NCBI RefSeq assembly: GCF_000381545.1
Contig: NZ_KB906674.1
Coordinates: 89,814-153,813, forward strand
Direction of reading: 5' to 3'
DNA length: 64,000 nucleotides
Source of the DNA: Rhodonellum psychrophilum GCM71 = DSM 17998
GTDB lineage: Bacteria > Bacteroidota > Bacteroidia > Cytophagales > Cyclobacteriaceae
Position 1 is the first letter of the stretch, and each line of letters begins with the position of its first letter. A model generated the notes under the pieces. That model ran no database searches, was not told where the DNA came from, and was given only the letters and a program-made list of their open reading frames with translations. A program made the position numbers and the translations under genes. Positions 52,353 through 61,360 of this stretch are shown here, piece after piece.

Positions 52353-54058
52353 TGTTTTTTGGGGAGTTTAAGGGTAAATGTACTTCCTTTTCCGGGTTCG
52401 CTTTGGACAGAGATTTCTCCATGGTGCGCCTCGACCATGGTACTGACGTAGGCCAAGCCCAGCCCGAAGCCTTTCACATCGTGGATATTTCCGGTAGGAA
52501 CTCTATAAAATTTATCGAATATTTTCTTGACAGACTCTTTGCTCATCCCTATTCCGTTGTCTTTTACGGAGATCATGGTCTTATCGGCTTGGTCCCAAGC
52601 TTTGATACTGATCTGGAGGGATTCTTTGGAGTACTTGACCGCATTGTCCAAAAGGTTGTTGATGATATGCGAAAGGTGAAAAGGATCCGCCTGAAGGTAG
52701 GGGTCTTTTAGGTCCAATTCCAAGATGATTTTTCCCTCCTTCTTTTGAACTTGGAGCTCGAAGTTGTGTTTGGCATTTTCTAGGACATCACACACATTGA
52801 TCGTTTCGACTTTCAACTTGAAATCCTTTTTGTCCAAGGTGGCTGCTTGAAGGACTTTTTCCACTTGGGCTCCCAGTCTTTTGTTTTCTTCTTTGATAAT
52901 GCTCAGGTACCGGTTTCTGAAATTCTCCTGACTCAATAAATCAGGGTCTTGCAATGCTTCTACCGCCAAACTGACCGTTGCGATTGGGGTCTTGAATTCA
53001 TGGGTCATGTTGTTGATGAAATCATTTTTGATTTCCGAAAGTTTTTTCTGTCGGATAATGACCTGAATGGCATAGAAGAAGCAGAAAATAATGACCCCAA
53101 TAAAGAGCAGTGAACTTAAAACAGGAAGCCAGATCTGCTGTAAGATGTATTTTCCTTTGTTGGGAAAATTGATCAATAGGTAATTTTCATTCCCGATGAT
53201 GTCACTGGGAAACAATTTTGCCTGAATCCCCTGGTTTACCAAGACGATTGTATTGGTTTTTGTGATCGGGATAAGGTTACCTTTATTGTCCAAGATCGCC
53301 AAGTCAAAGGGTTGATCAATCCCTCTTTCTTTGAGATTGGCAATTAAAAGTCTCTTGGCCTGGGCAGTATCTATTCGGTTCAAAACCTCCTTTTGGCTTC
53401 CCAAAAGTTCGTCCCAAGCCCTATTCATGGCTTCGATTTTAAGATTGGTATTCCTTATTTTATCCAAAGCATCCCTGGGGATATTGAATTCTTCCACAAA
53501 TTCGGGCTCCATTTGGACACCAAATTTGCTCCGAAAAGAAGCTTCGGCTTGGTTGAGGTATTGAAATTGCTTCTCTCTTTCCTGAAGGAGGATTTCCATT
53601 TCATCCGGGGTAAACAAGGACGAGGCAATTTCAGGGGTGAGGTAGGTAAAGAAATTGTCCAAATCGAGAAAGAGGGACAAGTCGACCCCACGGGATTCTA
53701 TGATCCTCTTGAACCTTTGGCTCATTTGGGGAAGCGGTTGCTGCATCATGGAATCGATCACAGATCGCCTTCTTCTAAGGATGGGCCGCTGTCGTACTTG
53801 GACCACTATGGGTTCTATTTTCTGAAAGAGTGACCGCTGCAACAAGGTGTCCTCCGCCAGATAGCTAAGAAAAATATCGCTGGTCTCCCCTGTTTCCAGC
53901 TGGGAAATGGTGGTGGCCAGGGACTGATAAATGTTTTGTTCAAAACGCTCCTCATTGATCCTCAAGGCATTGCTTACCCAATAATATTGAAATCCTATCA
54001 GCCCCAAGCTCGCCAGGGACATCAACAGGATGATCATTTTCATTTTGGTTTTCGACAC
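52349..54058 (-). CDS. Sensor histidine kinase with periplasmic domain
   Basis: 569 residues. Two membrane segments (about 7-27 and 315-338) enclose a large periplasmic region of about 285 residues that is rich in charged helices. A HisKA domain with His353 in NMTHEFKTP follows, then the ATP domain with HIINNLLDNAVKY (N box), VKDNGIGMS and GFGLGLAYV (G boxes). The sensed signal is unknown; no Cache or PAS fold was recognised. The HK-RR-BNR lipoprotein order suggests the lipoprotein is part of the response or the sensing. Confidence 0.93.
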   Translation of the reverse strand: MSKTKMKMIILLMSLASLGLIGFQYYWVSNALRINEERFEQNIYQSLATTISQLETGETSDIFLSYLAEDTLLQRSLFQKIEPIVVQVRQRPILRRRRSVIDSMMQQPLPQMSQRFKRIIESRGVDLSLFLDLDNFFTYLTPEIASSLFTPDEMEILLQEREKQFQYLNQAEASFRSKFGVQMEPEFVEEFNIPRDALDKIRNTNLKIEAMNRAWDELLGSQKEVLNRIDTAQAKRLLIANLKERGIDQPFDLAILDNKGNLIPITKTNTIVLVNQGIQAKLFPSDIIGNENYLLINFPNKGKYILQQIWLPVLSSLLFIGVIIFCFFYAIQVIIRQKKLSEIKNDFINNMTHEFKTPIATVSLAVEALQDPDLLSQENFRNRYLSIIKEENKRLGAQVEKVLQAATLDKKDFKLKVETINVCDVLENAKHNFELQVQKKEGKIILELDLKDPYLQADPFHLSHIINNLLDNAVKYSKESLQISIKAWDQADKTMISVKDNGIGMSKESVKKIFDKFYRVPTGNIHDVKGFGLGLAYVSTMVEAHHGEISVQSEPGKGSTFTLKLPKKQ

Positions 54059-54220
54059 TTTACAAATTTAAGGGATAAAATCAGGATGGGTTATTTGCTT
54101 AACAATATTTAACGGGGGAGAAATTCCCATAAACAGAAAAAACAAAAAACCTTTCTCTGCTCTTCGGCGTTAGGTCAGTAGTTTCTTAATTCAATACATA
54201 ATGCAATCAATATACCAAAA

Positions 54221-54250
54221 AAGGAAGGTCTAGGCCTTCCTTTTTTTTTG
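54221..54250 (+). terminator. Orphan terminator upstream of lysA
   Basis: AAGGAAGG (54221-54228) pairs with CCTTCCTT (54235-54242), followed by a long T-run on the plus strand. It lies in the divergent gap between the histidine kinase and lysA, where no upstream plus-strand gene exists. It may end a short leader or an unannotated RNA from 54059-54220. Confidence 0.75.
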
Positions 54251-54288
54251 TGTTTCTATCCCTATATTTGCGCTTCACAATTATTCAG

Positions 54289-55512
54289 ATGGAAAGCACG
54301 AATCAAATCCAAGGAATATCCTTCACCACACTCGCTGAAACCTACGGTACACCCGCCTATATTTATGATGGTCAGAAGATCGTGGAGCAAGTAAAGACGC
54401 TAAAAAATGCCTTCTCTTCAGTGAATTTGAAGATAAAATATGCAACAAAAGCCCTTTCTAACCTCAATGTCCTGAAACTGTTGAAAAATGCAGGGACAGG
54501 AGCGGATGCTGTTTCCATCGAAGAGGTTCAGCTCTGCCTGCATGCAGGTTTTTTGCCGAGTGAAATCATGTACACGCCCAATTGTGTTTCCTTCGCGGAA
54601 ATCCAAGAAGCAGTCGCTTTGGGCGTCATGATCAATATTGACAATATACCCATGCTGGAACATTTTGGGAACCATTATGGGAAAAATGTTCCCATTTGCA
54701 TCAGACTCAACCCACACATCCTAGCAGGAGGAAATGCAAAGATTTCTGTCGGTCACATCGATAGTAAATTTGGTATTTCCATCCTTCAGATCAAAAACAT
54801 TCTCAAGGTGGTGGAAACCCATCATCTTGACGTGATAGGACTCCATATCCATACAGGATCGGATATTTTGGATGCCGACGTATTTTTAAAAGGGGCAGAA
54901 ATTCTTTTCGATGCGGCACGACAATTCCCCGACCTGAAGTTTTTGGATTTTGGGGGAGGATTTAAAGTTGCCTACAAACCCGGTGACATTGCTACGGATA
55001 TTGCTGATGTAGGCGAAAAGGTTTCCAAAGCCTTTCAGGAATTTTGTGCAGAATATGGTCGGGAACTGGAATTGTGGTTTGAACCTGGAAAATTCCTCGT
55101 CAGTGAATCCGGTTTTCTATTGGTCAGTGCCAATGTCATCAAGTCTACACCAGCCTGTACTTTTGTCGGGGTCGATTCAGGACTCAATCACCTGATCAGG
55201 CCAATGATGTACGATGCTTATCATGCAGTGGAAAATGTATCCCAACACGAAGGTCCAGATCATGTTTATACTGTTGTGGGTTATATTTGTGAGTCAGACA
55301 CCATCGCCTCCGACCGGAAGTTGAAAGAGGTTAGAGAAGGAGATCTTTTGGTGATCAAAAATGCGGGAGCATACGGATACAGCATGTCCTCCAATTATAA
55401 TTCAAGGTTGAGACCACCGGAAGTTTTGATTTTGGACGGAAAAGCCCATTTAATCAGGGAACGCGAAACATTTGAGGATATCCTTAAACATCAAGTGGAT
55501 ATCGGACTTTAA
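54289..55512 (+). CDS. lysA: Diaminopimelate decarboxylase
   Basis: Last step of lysine synthesis: decarboxylates meso-diaminopimelate. 407 residues from ATG 54289. Alanine-racemase-like barrel with PLP lysine in IKYATKALSNLN, HIHTGSDI and the FDFGGGF-like LDFGGGFKV motif. The C-terminal active-site region is GYICESDTIASDR, with GAYGYSMSSNYNSR. A TATATTTG box sits at 54263-54270, 18 bases before the ATG, downstream of the orphan terminator. The upstream extension to 54250 is rejected. Confidence 0.95.
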   Translation: MESTNQIQGISFTTLAETYGTPAYIYDGQKIVEQVKTLKNAFSSVNLKIKYATKALSNLNVLKLLKNAGTGADAVSIEEVQLCLHAGFLPSEIMYTPNCVSFAEIQEAVALGVMINIDNIPMLEHFGNHYGKNVPICIRLNPHILAGGNAKISVGHIDSKFGISILQIKNILKVVETHHLDVIGLHIHTGSDILDADVFLKGAEILFDAARQFPDLKFLDFGGGFKVAYKPGDIATDIADVGEKVSKAFQEFCAEYGRELELWFEPGKFLVSESGFLLVSANVIKSTPACTFVGVDSGLNHLIRPMMYDAYHAVENVSQHEGPDHVYTVVGYICESDTIASDRKLKEVREGDLLVIKNAGAYGYSMSSNYNSRLRPPEVLILDGKAHLIRERETFEDILKHQVDIGL

Positions 55513-55520
55513 GTCCTCCT

Positions 55521-55570
55521 AAAAACCCATAACAGCATAGATAAGCCTGTCTTGTTATGGGTTTTTGTTT
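55521..55570 (+). terminator. lysA terminator
   Basis: AAAAACCCATAACA (55521-55534) pairs with TGTTATGGGTTTTT (55553-55566); T-run follows. Confidence 0.93.
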
Positions 55571-55925
55571 CTCCCGAAAAGAAAAATTCCGCAAAGTGAA
55601 GTGTTCATTATTTGCGAAAAGAAAATTAAATGGGATTAATGACTGTTTAAATCATTAAATATTTTTTTTGGAATAAAAATTGCCAAATACCGGTTTGGGA
55701 AAAGGCAAGTTTTTATCAATAAAATTAAACTTAAATGACGGTCAATTTATAAAAACAGTTTATCTTCGCAGGTGTTGTGTTGAGAGAATAGACCGTGAAG
55801 AAAGATTGCCCATGTTTAAGCCCCACCTTGCCCTAGTAATTTTCAATCATTCAAACATCAGTCAGTTATCCCATGTATGGCTTTAATTGATTAACTTTAA
55901 TTACTGGAATTTGGCAAAGGCTGTT
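55571..55925. other. Gene-free stretch before the PorP gene
   Basis: About 355 AT-rich bases. A 68-codon open frame at 55680-55886 has no coding character. The stretch probably holds the promoter of the barrel gene. No repeat copy or RNA was recognised. Confidence 0.5.
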
Positions 55926-56972
55926 ATGGCTAAAAGTTACCTTCAAAAATTTTTATTGTTTACAATTGGGTTTTTTTGTGCCTTGGTCTCAGTTGCCCAA
56001 GACGTTCAATTTTCTCAATTTTATGCAGCCCCTTTGTACCTGAATCCAGCGATGACAGGGGCTTCTGAGCTGACCAGGGTTGGGGTGAATTACCGTAACC
56101 AATGGCCAGGTTTAGACCATTCCTTTAATTCTTATTCTGCTTACATCGACCACTATGTTTATGATTATAACAGTGGCATCGGTCTGATTTTCAATGGAAA
56201 CAAAGAAAGTTTGGCCCAACTCAGCACCAATGAAGTCGGCTTGCTTTACAGCTACAGGCTGAGGGTGGGGACTGATAAATTTTTGAGGGTGGGGGGACAA
56301 GTGAGTTATATTGCCAGAGACGCTTATTTTGGAAATCTTGTTTTTGGTTCCATGATTGACATTTCCACCGGGGGAACAAATTCTTTGACGGATGAACTCC
56401 AAAATGTCCCCATAGATTCTCGTCATAGATTCATGGATTATAGTTTTGGGACACTTTTCACCACCAATAAAATTTGGCTGGGTGCTTCTGCCCATCACGT
56501 GACTGAACCCAATGTTTCCTTTGTTGAAGATGCCACCAGTAGGCTTCCCTTGAAATTTTCTGCGCAGGGAGGTATTCGCTTCGATTTGGGGTATGGCGGC
56601 ATCAACAATACCTTTACCAATGTATATCAGGAAAGATCCATTTCCTTCGCTTTTAATTACAAACAACAAGCGCCCTTCAACCAGTTGGACATCGGTACCC
56701 AGCTTTATCTGGAACCATTGGTATTGGGAATATGGTACAGGGGATTGCCCTCCAAATACAATATGCCAAACAACGAATCTTTAATCGCGCTTCTTGGCGT
56801 AGCCTTGGAGTCTGGGATGGATATCGGTTACAGCTTTGATTTCACGACTTCCAAGTTGGGGCTTAGAAACAGCGGTGGTGCCCATGAGATTTCCATCCGG
56901 TATACCTTTCTTTGGGGAGACGAGCGCAGCCGAAACCAAAGATCAAGAGTCAACCCTTGCTTCTTTTATTAG
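55926..56972 (+). CDS. PorP/SprF family outer-membrane protein (type IX secretion)
   Basis: 348 residues from ATG 55926. Signal peptide FTIGFFCALVSVAQ, then the PorP/SprF hallmark DVQFSQFYAAPLYLNPAMTGA at the mature start. The barrel strands end in SIRYTFLW. PorP/SprF proteins pair with gliding-motility or adhesin proteins (SprB-like) secreted by the type IX system. No partner adhesin with a C-terminal sorting domain is next to it, and none of the T9SS core genes are in the window. Confidence 0.9.
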   Translation: MAKSYLQKFLLFTIGFFCALVSVAQDVQFSQFYAAPLYLNPAMTGASELTRVGVNYRNQWPGLDHSFNSYSAYIDHYVYDYNSGIGLIFNGNKESLAQLSTNEVGLLYSYRLRVGTDKFLRVGGQVSYIARDAYFGNLVFGSMIDISTGGTNSLTDELQNVPIDSRHRFMDYSFGTLFTTNKIWLGASAHHVTEPNVSFVEDATSRLPLKFSAQGGIRFDLGYGGINNTFTNVYQERSISFAFNYKQQAPFNQLDIGTQLYLEPLVLGIWYRGLPSKYNMPNNESLIALLGVALESGMDIGYSFDFTTSKLGLRNSGGAHEISIRYTFLWGDERSRNQRSRVNPCFFY

Positions 56973-57200
56973 CATTCAATTTTTCATTTGGTTTTTGGTC
57001 TTCAAATTCCCCCCGGTGATTGTCTAAAATTTTGAGGCAATTCAAGTATTTCCACAAATGCAATGGATTCATTCGTATTGGCTTAGCGGCCACAAATTGA
57101 TTTCAAGGATTAAAGAAACGCTCTAAATCATGACATTGCTATCTGGTTTTTAAAACAAAGTCACAAGTTCATTGCTTTTGAAGTCTGACAATCAATAAAA

Positions 57201-58730
57201 ATGGCAAAAACACTGCGGCTCGTTTTAGGAGATCAATTGAACAGCAATCATTCTTGGTATAAGAATATCGATCCAGAGGTAGTCTATCTCATGATGGAAA
57301 TGAGACAGGAAACCGATTATGTCCGGCATCATGTCCAGAAAGTCATCGGGTTTTTTATGTCCATGCGGAATTTTGCAGGCCTTTTGGAAAGCAAAGGCCA
57401 TCAAGTAATCTATTTCAAACTTGATGATCGCCAAAATACCCAAAAGCTCGATGCCAATATTGATCAAGTCATCCTCTCGATCAGCGCTTCTTCTTTTGAG
57501 TACCAACTGCCGGATGAATATCGCTTGGATGTCCAATTGAGGGAGATTTCTGACAAATTGGACATCCCAAGCCAAGCGGTCGAAAGCGAACATTTTTTGA
57601 CGGAAAGGGGCTTTTTGGCAGACTTTTTCAAAGGAAAGAAAACCTATCTCATGGAATCCTTTTACAGGGAAATGAGGAAAAAAAACAACATCCTGATGGA
57701 TGGAAATGAACCCATGACGGGCAAATGGAATTACGACCATGACAACAGAAACAAGCTCAAGGATCCACTTTTGTTGAAAAAGGCAAAAGTCAATCCAAAA
57801 AACGTAAGCGAATTCACGGAGCTTTTGGAGAAAATGGAGGTGAAAACCATTGGGAATGTAGACTCGGAGAATTTCAATTGGCCAACGTCAAGGGAAGAAA
57901 GTCTTGACGTTTTGGATTACTTCTGTGAAAACCTACTGCCCCGCTTCGGGGAATACCAAGACGCAATGTATTCGGGTGATGTATTCCTGTTCCATAGCAG
58001 GCTCAGTTTTTCAATGAACACGAAAATGGTTTCCCCGCTCGAGGTTGTGGAAACAGTGGAGAAATATTGGTTGGGCCATCAGGATTCAATCTCCATTGCC
58101 CAAACCGAAGGATTTATCAGGCAAATCATCGGTTGGCGGGAATACATGCGAGGGGTCTATTGGGCGAAGATGCCGGAGTTTGCGCAGCTGAATTTCTTGG
58201 GACAGGATAGGAAACTCCCTGATTATTTCTGGACAGGAAAAACCAAGATGAACTGTATGCGGCAAGCCATCACGCAATCGTTGGATCATGCCTATGCCCA
58301 CCACATCCAACGCCTGATGGTGACAGGCAATTTTGCACTCTTGGCGGGGATTGATCCGGATGAAGTGGACCAATGGTATTTGGGCATTTATATAGACGCG
58401 ATTGAGTGGGTGGAGATTACCAACACAAGGGGAATGAGCCAATTTGCCGATGGCGGAATCGTGGGTACCAAACCCTATGTTTCTTCTGCGAATTATATCG
58501 ACAAGATGAGCGACTACTGCGGGTCATGTTTCTACAAAAAGAGCGTGAAACATGGTGAAAAAGCCTGCCCTTTCAACAGCCTTTATTGGCATTTTTACGA
58601 AAGAAATAGGGAAAAACTTTCCAAAAACCCCCGCATTGGGATGGTGTATCCCACGCTGGGCAAAATGAAGGAGAAGGACGAGATTCTCGCCCAAGCTGAT
58701 TATTACCTTAAAAACATCGAAAATCTTTAA
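57201..58730 (+). CDS. Iron-sulfur photolyase/cryptochrome (FeS-BCP class)
   Basis: 509 residues. N-terminal Rossmann domain (LRLVLGDQLNSNHSWY) and C-terminal FAD domain. Four cysteines at C352 (KMNCMRQA), C440 and C443 (YCGSC) and C456 (KACPF) have the same relative spacing as the [4Fe-4S] ligands I recall for Agrobacterium PhrB (350, 438, 441, 454). It is therefore expected to repair (6-4) photoproducts or act as a blue-light sensor. Activity itself is not shown by sequence. Followed by a symmetrical terminator before the convergent P1 peptidase. Confidence 0.92.
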   Translation: MAKTLRLVLGDQLNSNHSWYKNIDPEVVYLMMEMRQETDYVRHHVQKVIGFFMSMRNFAGLLESKGHQVIYFKLDDRQNTQKLDANIDQVILSISASSFEYQLPDEYRLDVQLREISDKLDIPSQAVESEHFLTERGFLADFFKGKKTYLMESFYREMRKKNNILMDGNEPMTGKWNYDHDNRNKLKDPLLLKKAKVNPKNVSEFTELLEKMEVKTIGNVDSENFNWPTSREESLDVLDYFCENLLPRFGEYQDAMYSGDVFLFHSRLSFSMNTKMVSPLEVVETVEKYWLGHQDSISIAQTEGFIRQIIGWREYMRGVYWAKMPEFAQLNFLGQDRKLPDYFWTGKTKMNCMRQAITQSLDHAYAHHIQRLMVTGNFALLAGIDPDEVDQWYLGIYIDAIEWVEITNTRGMSQFADGGIVGTKPYVSSANYIDKMSDYCGSCFYKKSVKHGEKACPFNSLYWHFYERNREKLSKNPRIGMVYPTLGKMKEKDEILAQADYYLKNIENL

Positions 58731-58733
58731 GCC

Positions 58734-58768
58734 AAATGGCCCATTCCCGTAAGGAATGGGCCATTTCC
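58734..58768. terminator. Terminator between convergent genes
   Basis: AAATGGCCCATTCC (58734-58747) pairs with GGAATGGGCCATTT (58753-58766). The stem is strong but the T-run is weak. Confidence 0.7.
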
Positions 58769-58778
58769 AATTTATAGT

Positions 58779-59918
58779 TCAATCCTTATTGCCAAAGCTT
58801 TTGATGATTTCCATCACCCTTGGTAAAGGCAGGGATTTCACGATCCTTCCCTCTTTCCCTTCCATATCATTTGCTGCAAAAAGGGAATTGATGATGGCTT
58901 CTTCCGTTGCTTCTATGGTCGCCAAGAAAAGAGGACTCATGTCGTCGTTTCTCAACATCTCGTTTTGTAGCAAATCCAGTGTAGTGGCTTGGTGTGCGAT
59001 GCGGTTTTGGGAATGGTTGGAGAAGGCAATGACATAATCCCCCGATCCATTTGAGGCAATTCCTCCAGTCCTCGCCAGCCCCATCATGGCCCTCTGAGCG
59101 ATCCTTTTCAGGTTTCTTTCATTGACCGGAGCATCAGTGGCCACGATGATCATGCAAGAACCGTCAGCAGATTCCAAGTGGTTTTTAAAACTGTATTGCC
59201 CCAATTCCTCCCCAACAGGCACGCCGTTGATCTGCAATACTCCGCCAAAATTGGTTTGGACCAAAACCCCAACGGTATAGCCACCAAGGCTTTCCGGTAA
59301 TTTCCGGGAAGAAGTACCGATGCCTCCCTTGAATCCAAAGCAAACTGTTCCAGTTCCGGCACCGACATTTCCTTCTTCCACCCGCCCCTCTTTTGCCGCG
59401 CGTATGGCTGACAAAACATCTTCCTTTCGGACATGTTGGCCGCGGATATCGTTGAGGTAGCCATCATTGGTTTCGCCCACCACTGCATTCACGGATTGGA
59501 CAGCTTCATTTCCTGGCAATTCGAGGGTGTATTCAATGATGCCTTCCATCCCTGCGGCAATTCCCAGCGTATTGGTCAGCACGATGGGACTTTCCAGATT
59601 GCCCAGTTCCTCGATCTGGGTGCTTCCCGCCAATTTCCCAAAGCCATTTCCAACAAAAACAGCTGCAGGTGTTTTTTCTTGAAAGAGATTTCCGCGGTGG
59701 GGCAGGATGGCCGTGACCCCCGTCCTGATGTCTTTCCCCTGAATTTTGGTAAGATGGCCCACCAAAACCCCTTCCACGTCGGTAATCGAATTGAGTTTTC
59801 CCGTGGGTAAAATACCAATTTCAATGCCCAAATCCCGGGCCCTTGTCTGTGCTTTCAATTCGTTTCCCATTGCAAAACAGCTGAGGATAACCAGGGATAT
59901 CCAATATTTGTCTACCAT
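58779..59918 (-). CDS. P1-family (S58, DmpA-like) peptidase
   Basis: 379 residues from ATG 59918, chosen because it gives a signal peptide (YWISLVILSCFAMGNELKAQ); an upstream ATG at 59936 is possible. DmpA/BapA fold: GVEGVLVGHLTKIQG-type start, the GAGTGTVCFGFKGGIGTSSR segment where autoproteolysis and the nucleophilic Ser/Thr are expected, and APVNERNLKRIAQRAMMGLARTGG. It hydrolyses N-terminal D- or beta-amino acid residues in characterised relatives. Stop-start spacing to the aldehyde dehydrogenase is eight bases, so they form an operon. Confidence 0.88.
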   Translation of the reverse strand: MVDKYWISLVILSCFAMGNELKAQTRARDLGIEIGILPTGKLNSITDVEGVLVGHLTKIQGKDIRTGVTAILPHRGNLFQEKTPAAVFVGNGFGKLAGSTQIEELGNLESPIVLTNTLGIAAGMEGIIEYTLELPGNEAVQSVNAVVGETNDGYLNDIRGQHVRKEDVLSAIRAAKEGRVEEGNVGAGTGTVCFGFKGGIGTSSRKLPESLGGYTVGVLVQTNFGGVLQINGVPVGEELGQYSFKNHLESADGSCMIIVATDAPVNERNLKRIAQRAMMGLARTGGIASNGSGDYVIAFSNHSQNRIAHQATTLDLLQNEMLRNDDMSPLFLATIEATEEAIINSLFAANDMEGKEGRIVKSLPLPRVMEIIKSFGNKD

Positions 59919-59926
59919 TTCCTTTG

Positions 59927-61360
59927 TTAAAACCATTTGATCAATGCTTGGATGATCTTTTTGCCTGTGATGCCATAAGGGGGATAAAGAGGTTTTGATG
60001 TCGTCAATCCAATGCGTTGGTTGAGTACTGCCTTTTCATTGGTGAAGGCCAAAAATCCATGATGCCCATGTGCTTTTCCCATCCCACTGTTGTTTACCCC
60101 TCCAAATGGAAGTTCATTTTGCAGAAAATGAAGGACACAATCATTTATGACAGCTCCGCCCGATGAGGTTTGTTGCAGGATTTGGTCCGTCGTGAATTTG
60201 TCCTTGGAAAAGGCATACAGGGCCAAAGGTTTCGGTCTTTTGTTGATGTAATCGATGGCTACGGTAAGATCGGTATAGGAAAGAACCGGAAGAATCGGGC
60301 CAAAAATCTCTTCTTGCATCACGTCCATCTCGTCCGTGACTTCTGTCAACAATGTGGGTTCGAAATAATTATCAGTTTCGGAGATACCACCACCAAAAAT
60401 GGTTTTGGCGCCTTTCAGGTTGGCATCGGAGAGCATTCGCTTGAGTCTTTGCAGATGCTTTTGGCTGACAATGCGGGCATAATCCTTCGATTTGTCAATT
60501 CCTTTTGCATCCGCATCGTACATTTTCAGAAGCTGGATTTTCAGTTCAGTAAGGAAGTCTTCTTTTACCAGTTCATCGACCAATATGTAATCAGGGGCGA
60601 TGCAGGTTTGTCCACAATTCACGAATTTTCCCCAGATGATTTTCGCCGCCGCATCTTGCAAATCTGCCTGTCGGTCGATGATGGCGGGAGATTTTCCTCC
60701 CAACTCCAAAGTCAGCGAAGTGAGATGTTCCGCTGCAGCTTTCATGATCATTTTCCCCACTGCAGGACTTCCGGTAAAGAATATATGGTCAAAAGGTTTG
60801 GCCAACAGCATTTGGGAAACGGGAATCTCTCCTTCAAAAACAGCAACGTTGTGTTGGTCGAAAACCTCTTCCACCAATCTTCTGATCAGGGCGGAGGTGT
60901 GGGGTGTCATTTCGGAAGGTTTAATGATGGCGGTACAGCCTGCGGCCAATGCGGAAACCAAAGGGGCAATGGCCAAATTGAAGGGGTAATTCCAAGGTGC
61001 GATGATCAGACAAGTGCCCTTGGGTTCGTACTGGATATGGGATTTGGTCCCCAGCAAGGTCTTTGGCGTGGATACTTTTTTGGGTTTCATCCAAGCCTCA
61101 AGATTTTTGATTGCATGGTTGATTTCCGCGGTGACCACAAATATTTCGCTGATGTCGATTTCAGGATAGGGTTTCTTAAAATCTGCATGAACCGCCTTTC
61201 TGATATCCTCTTGATGGATTTGGATCCAATCCAACATCTTCTTGAGCATTTCGATTCTTTGGGAAGGTTTGCTTGACCTCATTTTCAAGGCCTGAACGCG
61301 CTGTTTGGAGAAAACATCTTCAATTTGACGCTTGACAATTTCATCTTCCAAGATTTCCAT
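59927..61360 (-). CDS. Aldehyde dehydrogenase family protein
   Basis: 477 residues of the class 3-like (fatty aldehyde) ALDH group. Catalytic Cys in NCGQTCIAPDY, Glu in LTLELGGKSPAI, and the substrate loop FFTGSPAVGKMIM. A hydrophobic basic C-terminal tail (GKKIIQALIKWF) resembles membrane-anchored fatty-aldehyde forms. Oxidises aldehydes with NAD(P). Co-transcribed with the P1 peptidase; the reason for the pairing is unclear. Confidence 0.92.
   Translation of the reverse strand: MEILEDEIVKRQIEDVFSKQRVQALKMRSSKPSQRIEMLKKMLDWIQIHQEDIRKAVHADFKKPYPEIDISEIFVVTAEINHAIKNLEAWMKPKKVSTPKTLLGTKSHIQYEPKGTCLIIAPWNYPFNLAIAPLVSALAAGCTAIIKPSEMTPHTSALIRRLVEEVFDQHNVAVFEGEIPVSQMLLAKPFDHIFFTGSPAVGKMIMKAAAEHLTSLTLELGGKSPAIIDRQADLQDAAAKIIWGKFVNCGQTCIAPDYILVDELVKEDFLTELKIQLLKMYDADAKGIDKSKDYARIVSQKHLQRLKRMLSDANLKGAKTIFGGGISETDNYFEPTLLTEVTDEMDVMQEEIFGPILPVLSYTDLTVAIDYINKRPKPLALYAFSKDKFTTDQILQQTSSGGAVINDCVLHFLQNELPFGGVNNSGMGKAHGHHGFLAFTNEKAVLNQRIGLTTSKPLYPPYGITGKKIIQALIKWF

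Noticed and set aside
54059-54288. Lysine riboswitch upstream of lysA
   Set aside because: The region lacks the lysine-riboswitch core helices; only a simple terminator is clear.
55680-55886. 68-codon plus-strand open frame before the PorP gene
   Set aside because: No protein-like pattern, no start context, lies in AT-rich promoter DNA.
60170-61276. 368-codon plus-strand open frame
   Set aside because: Antisense to the aldehyde dehydrogenase gene; no recognisable protein motif.
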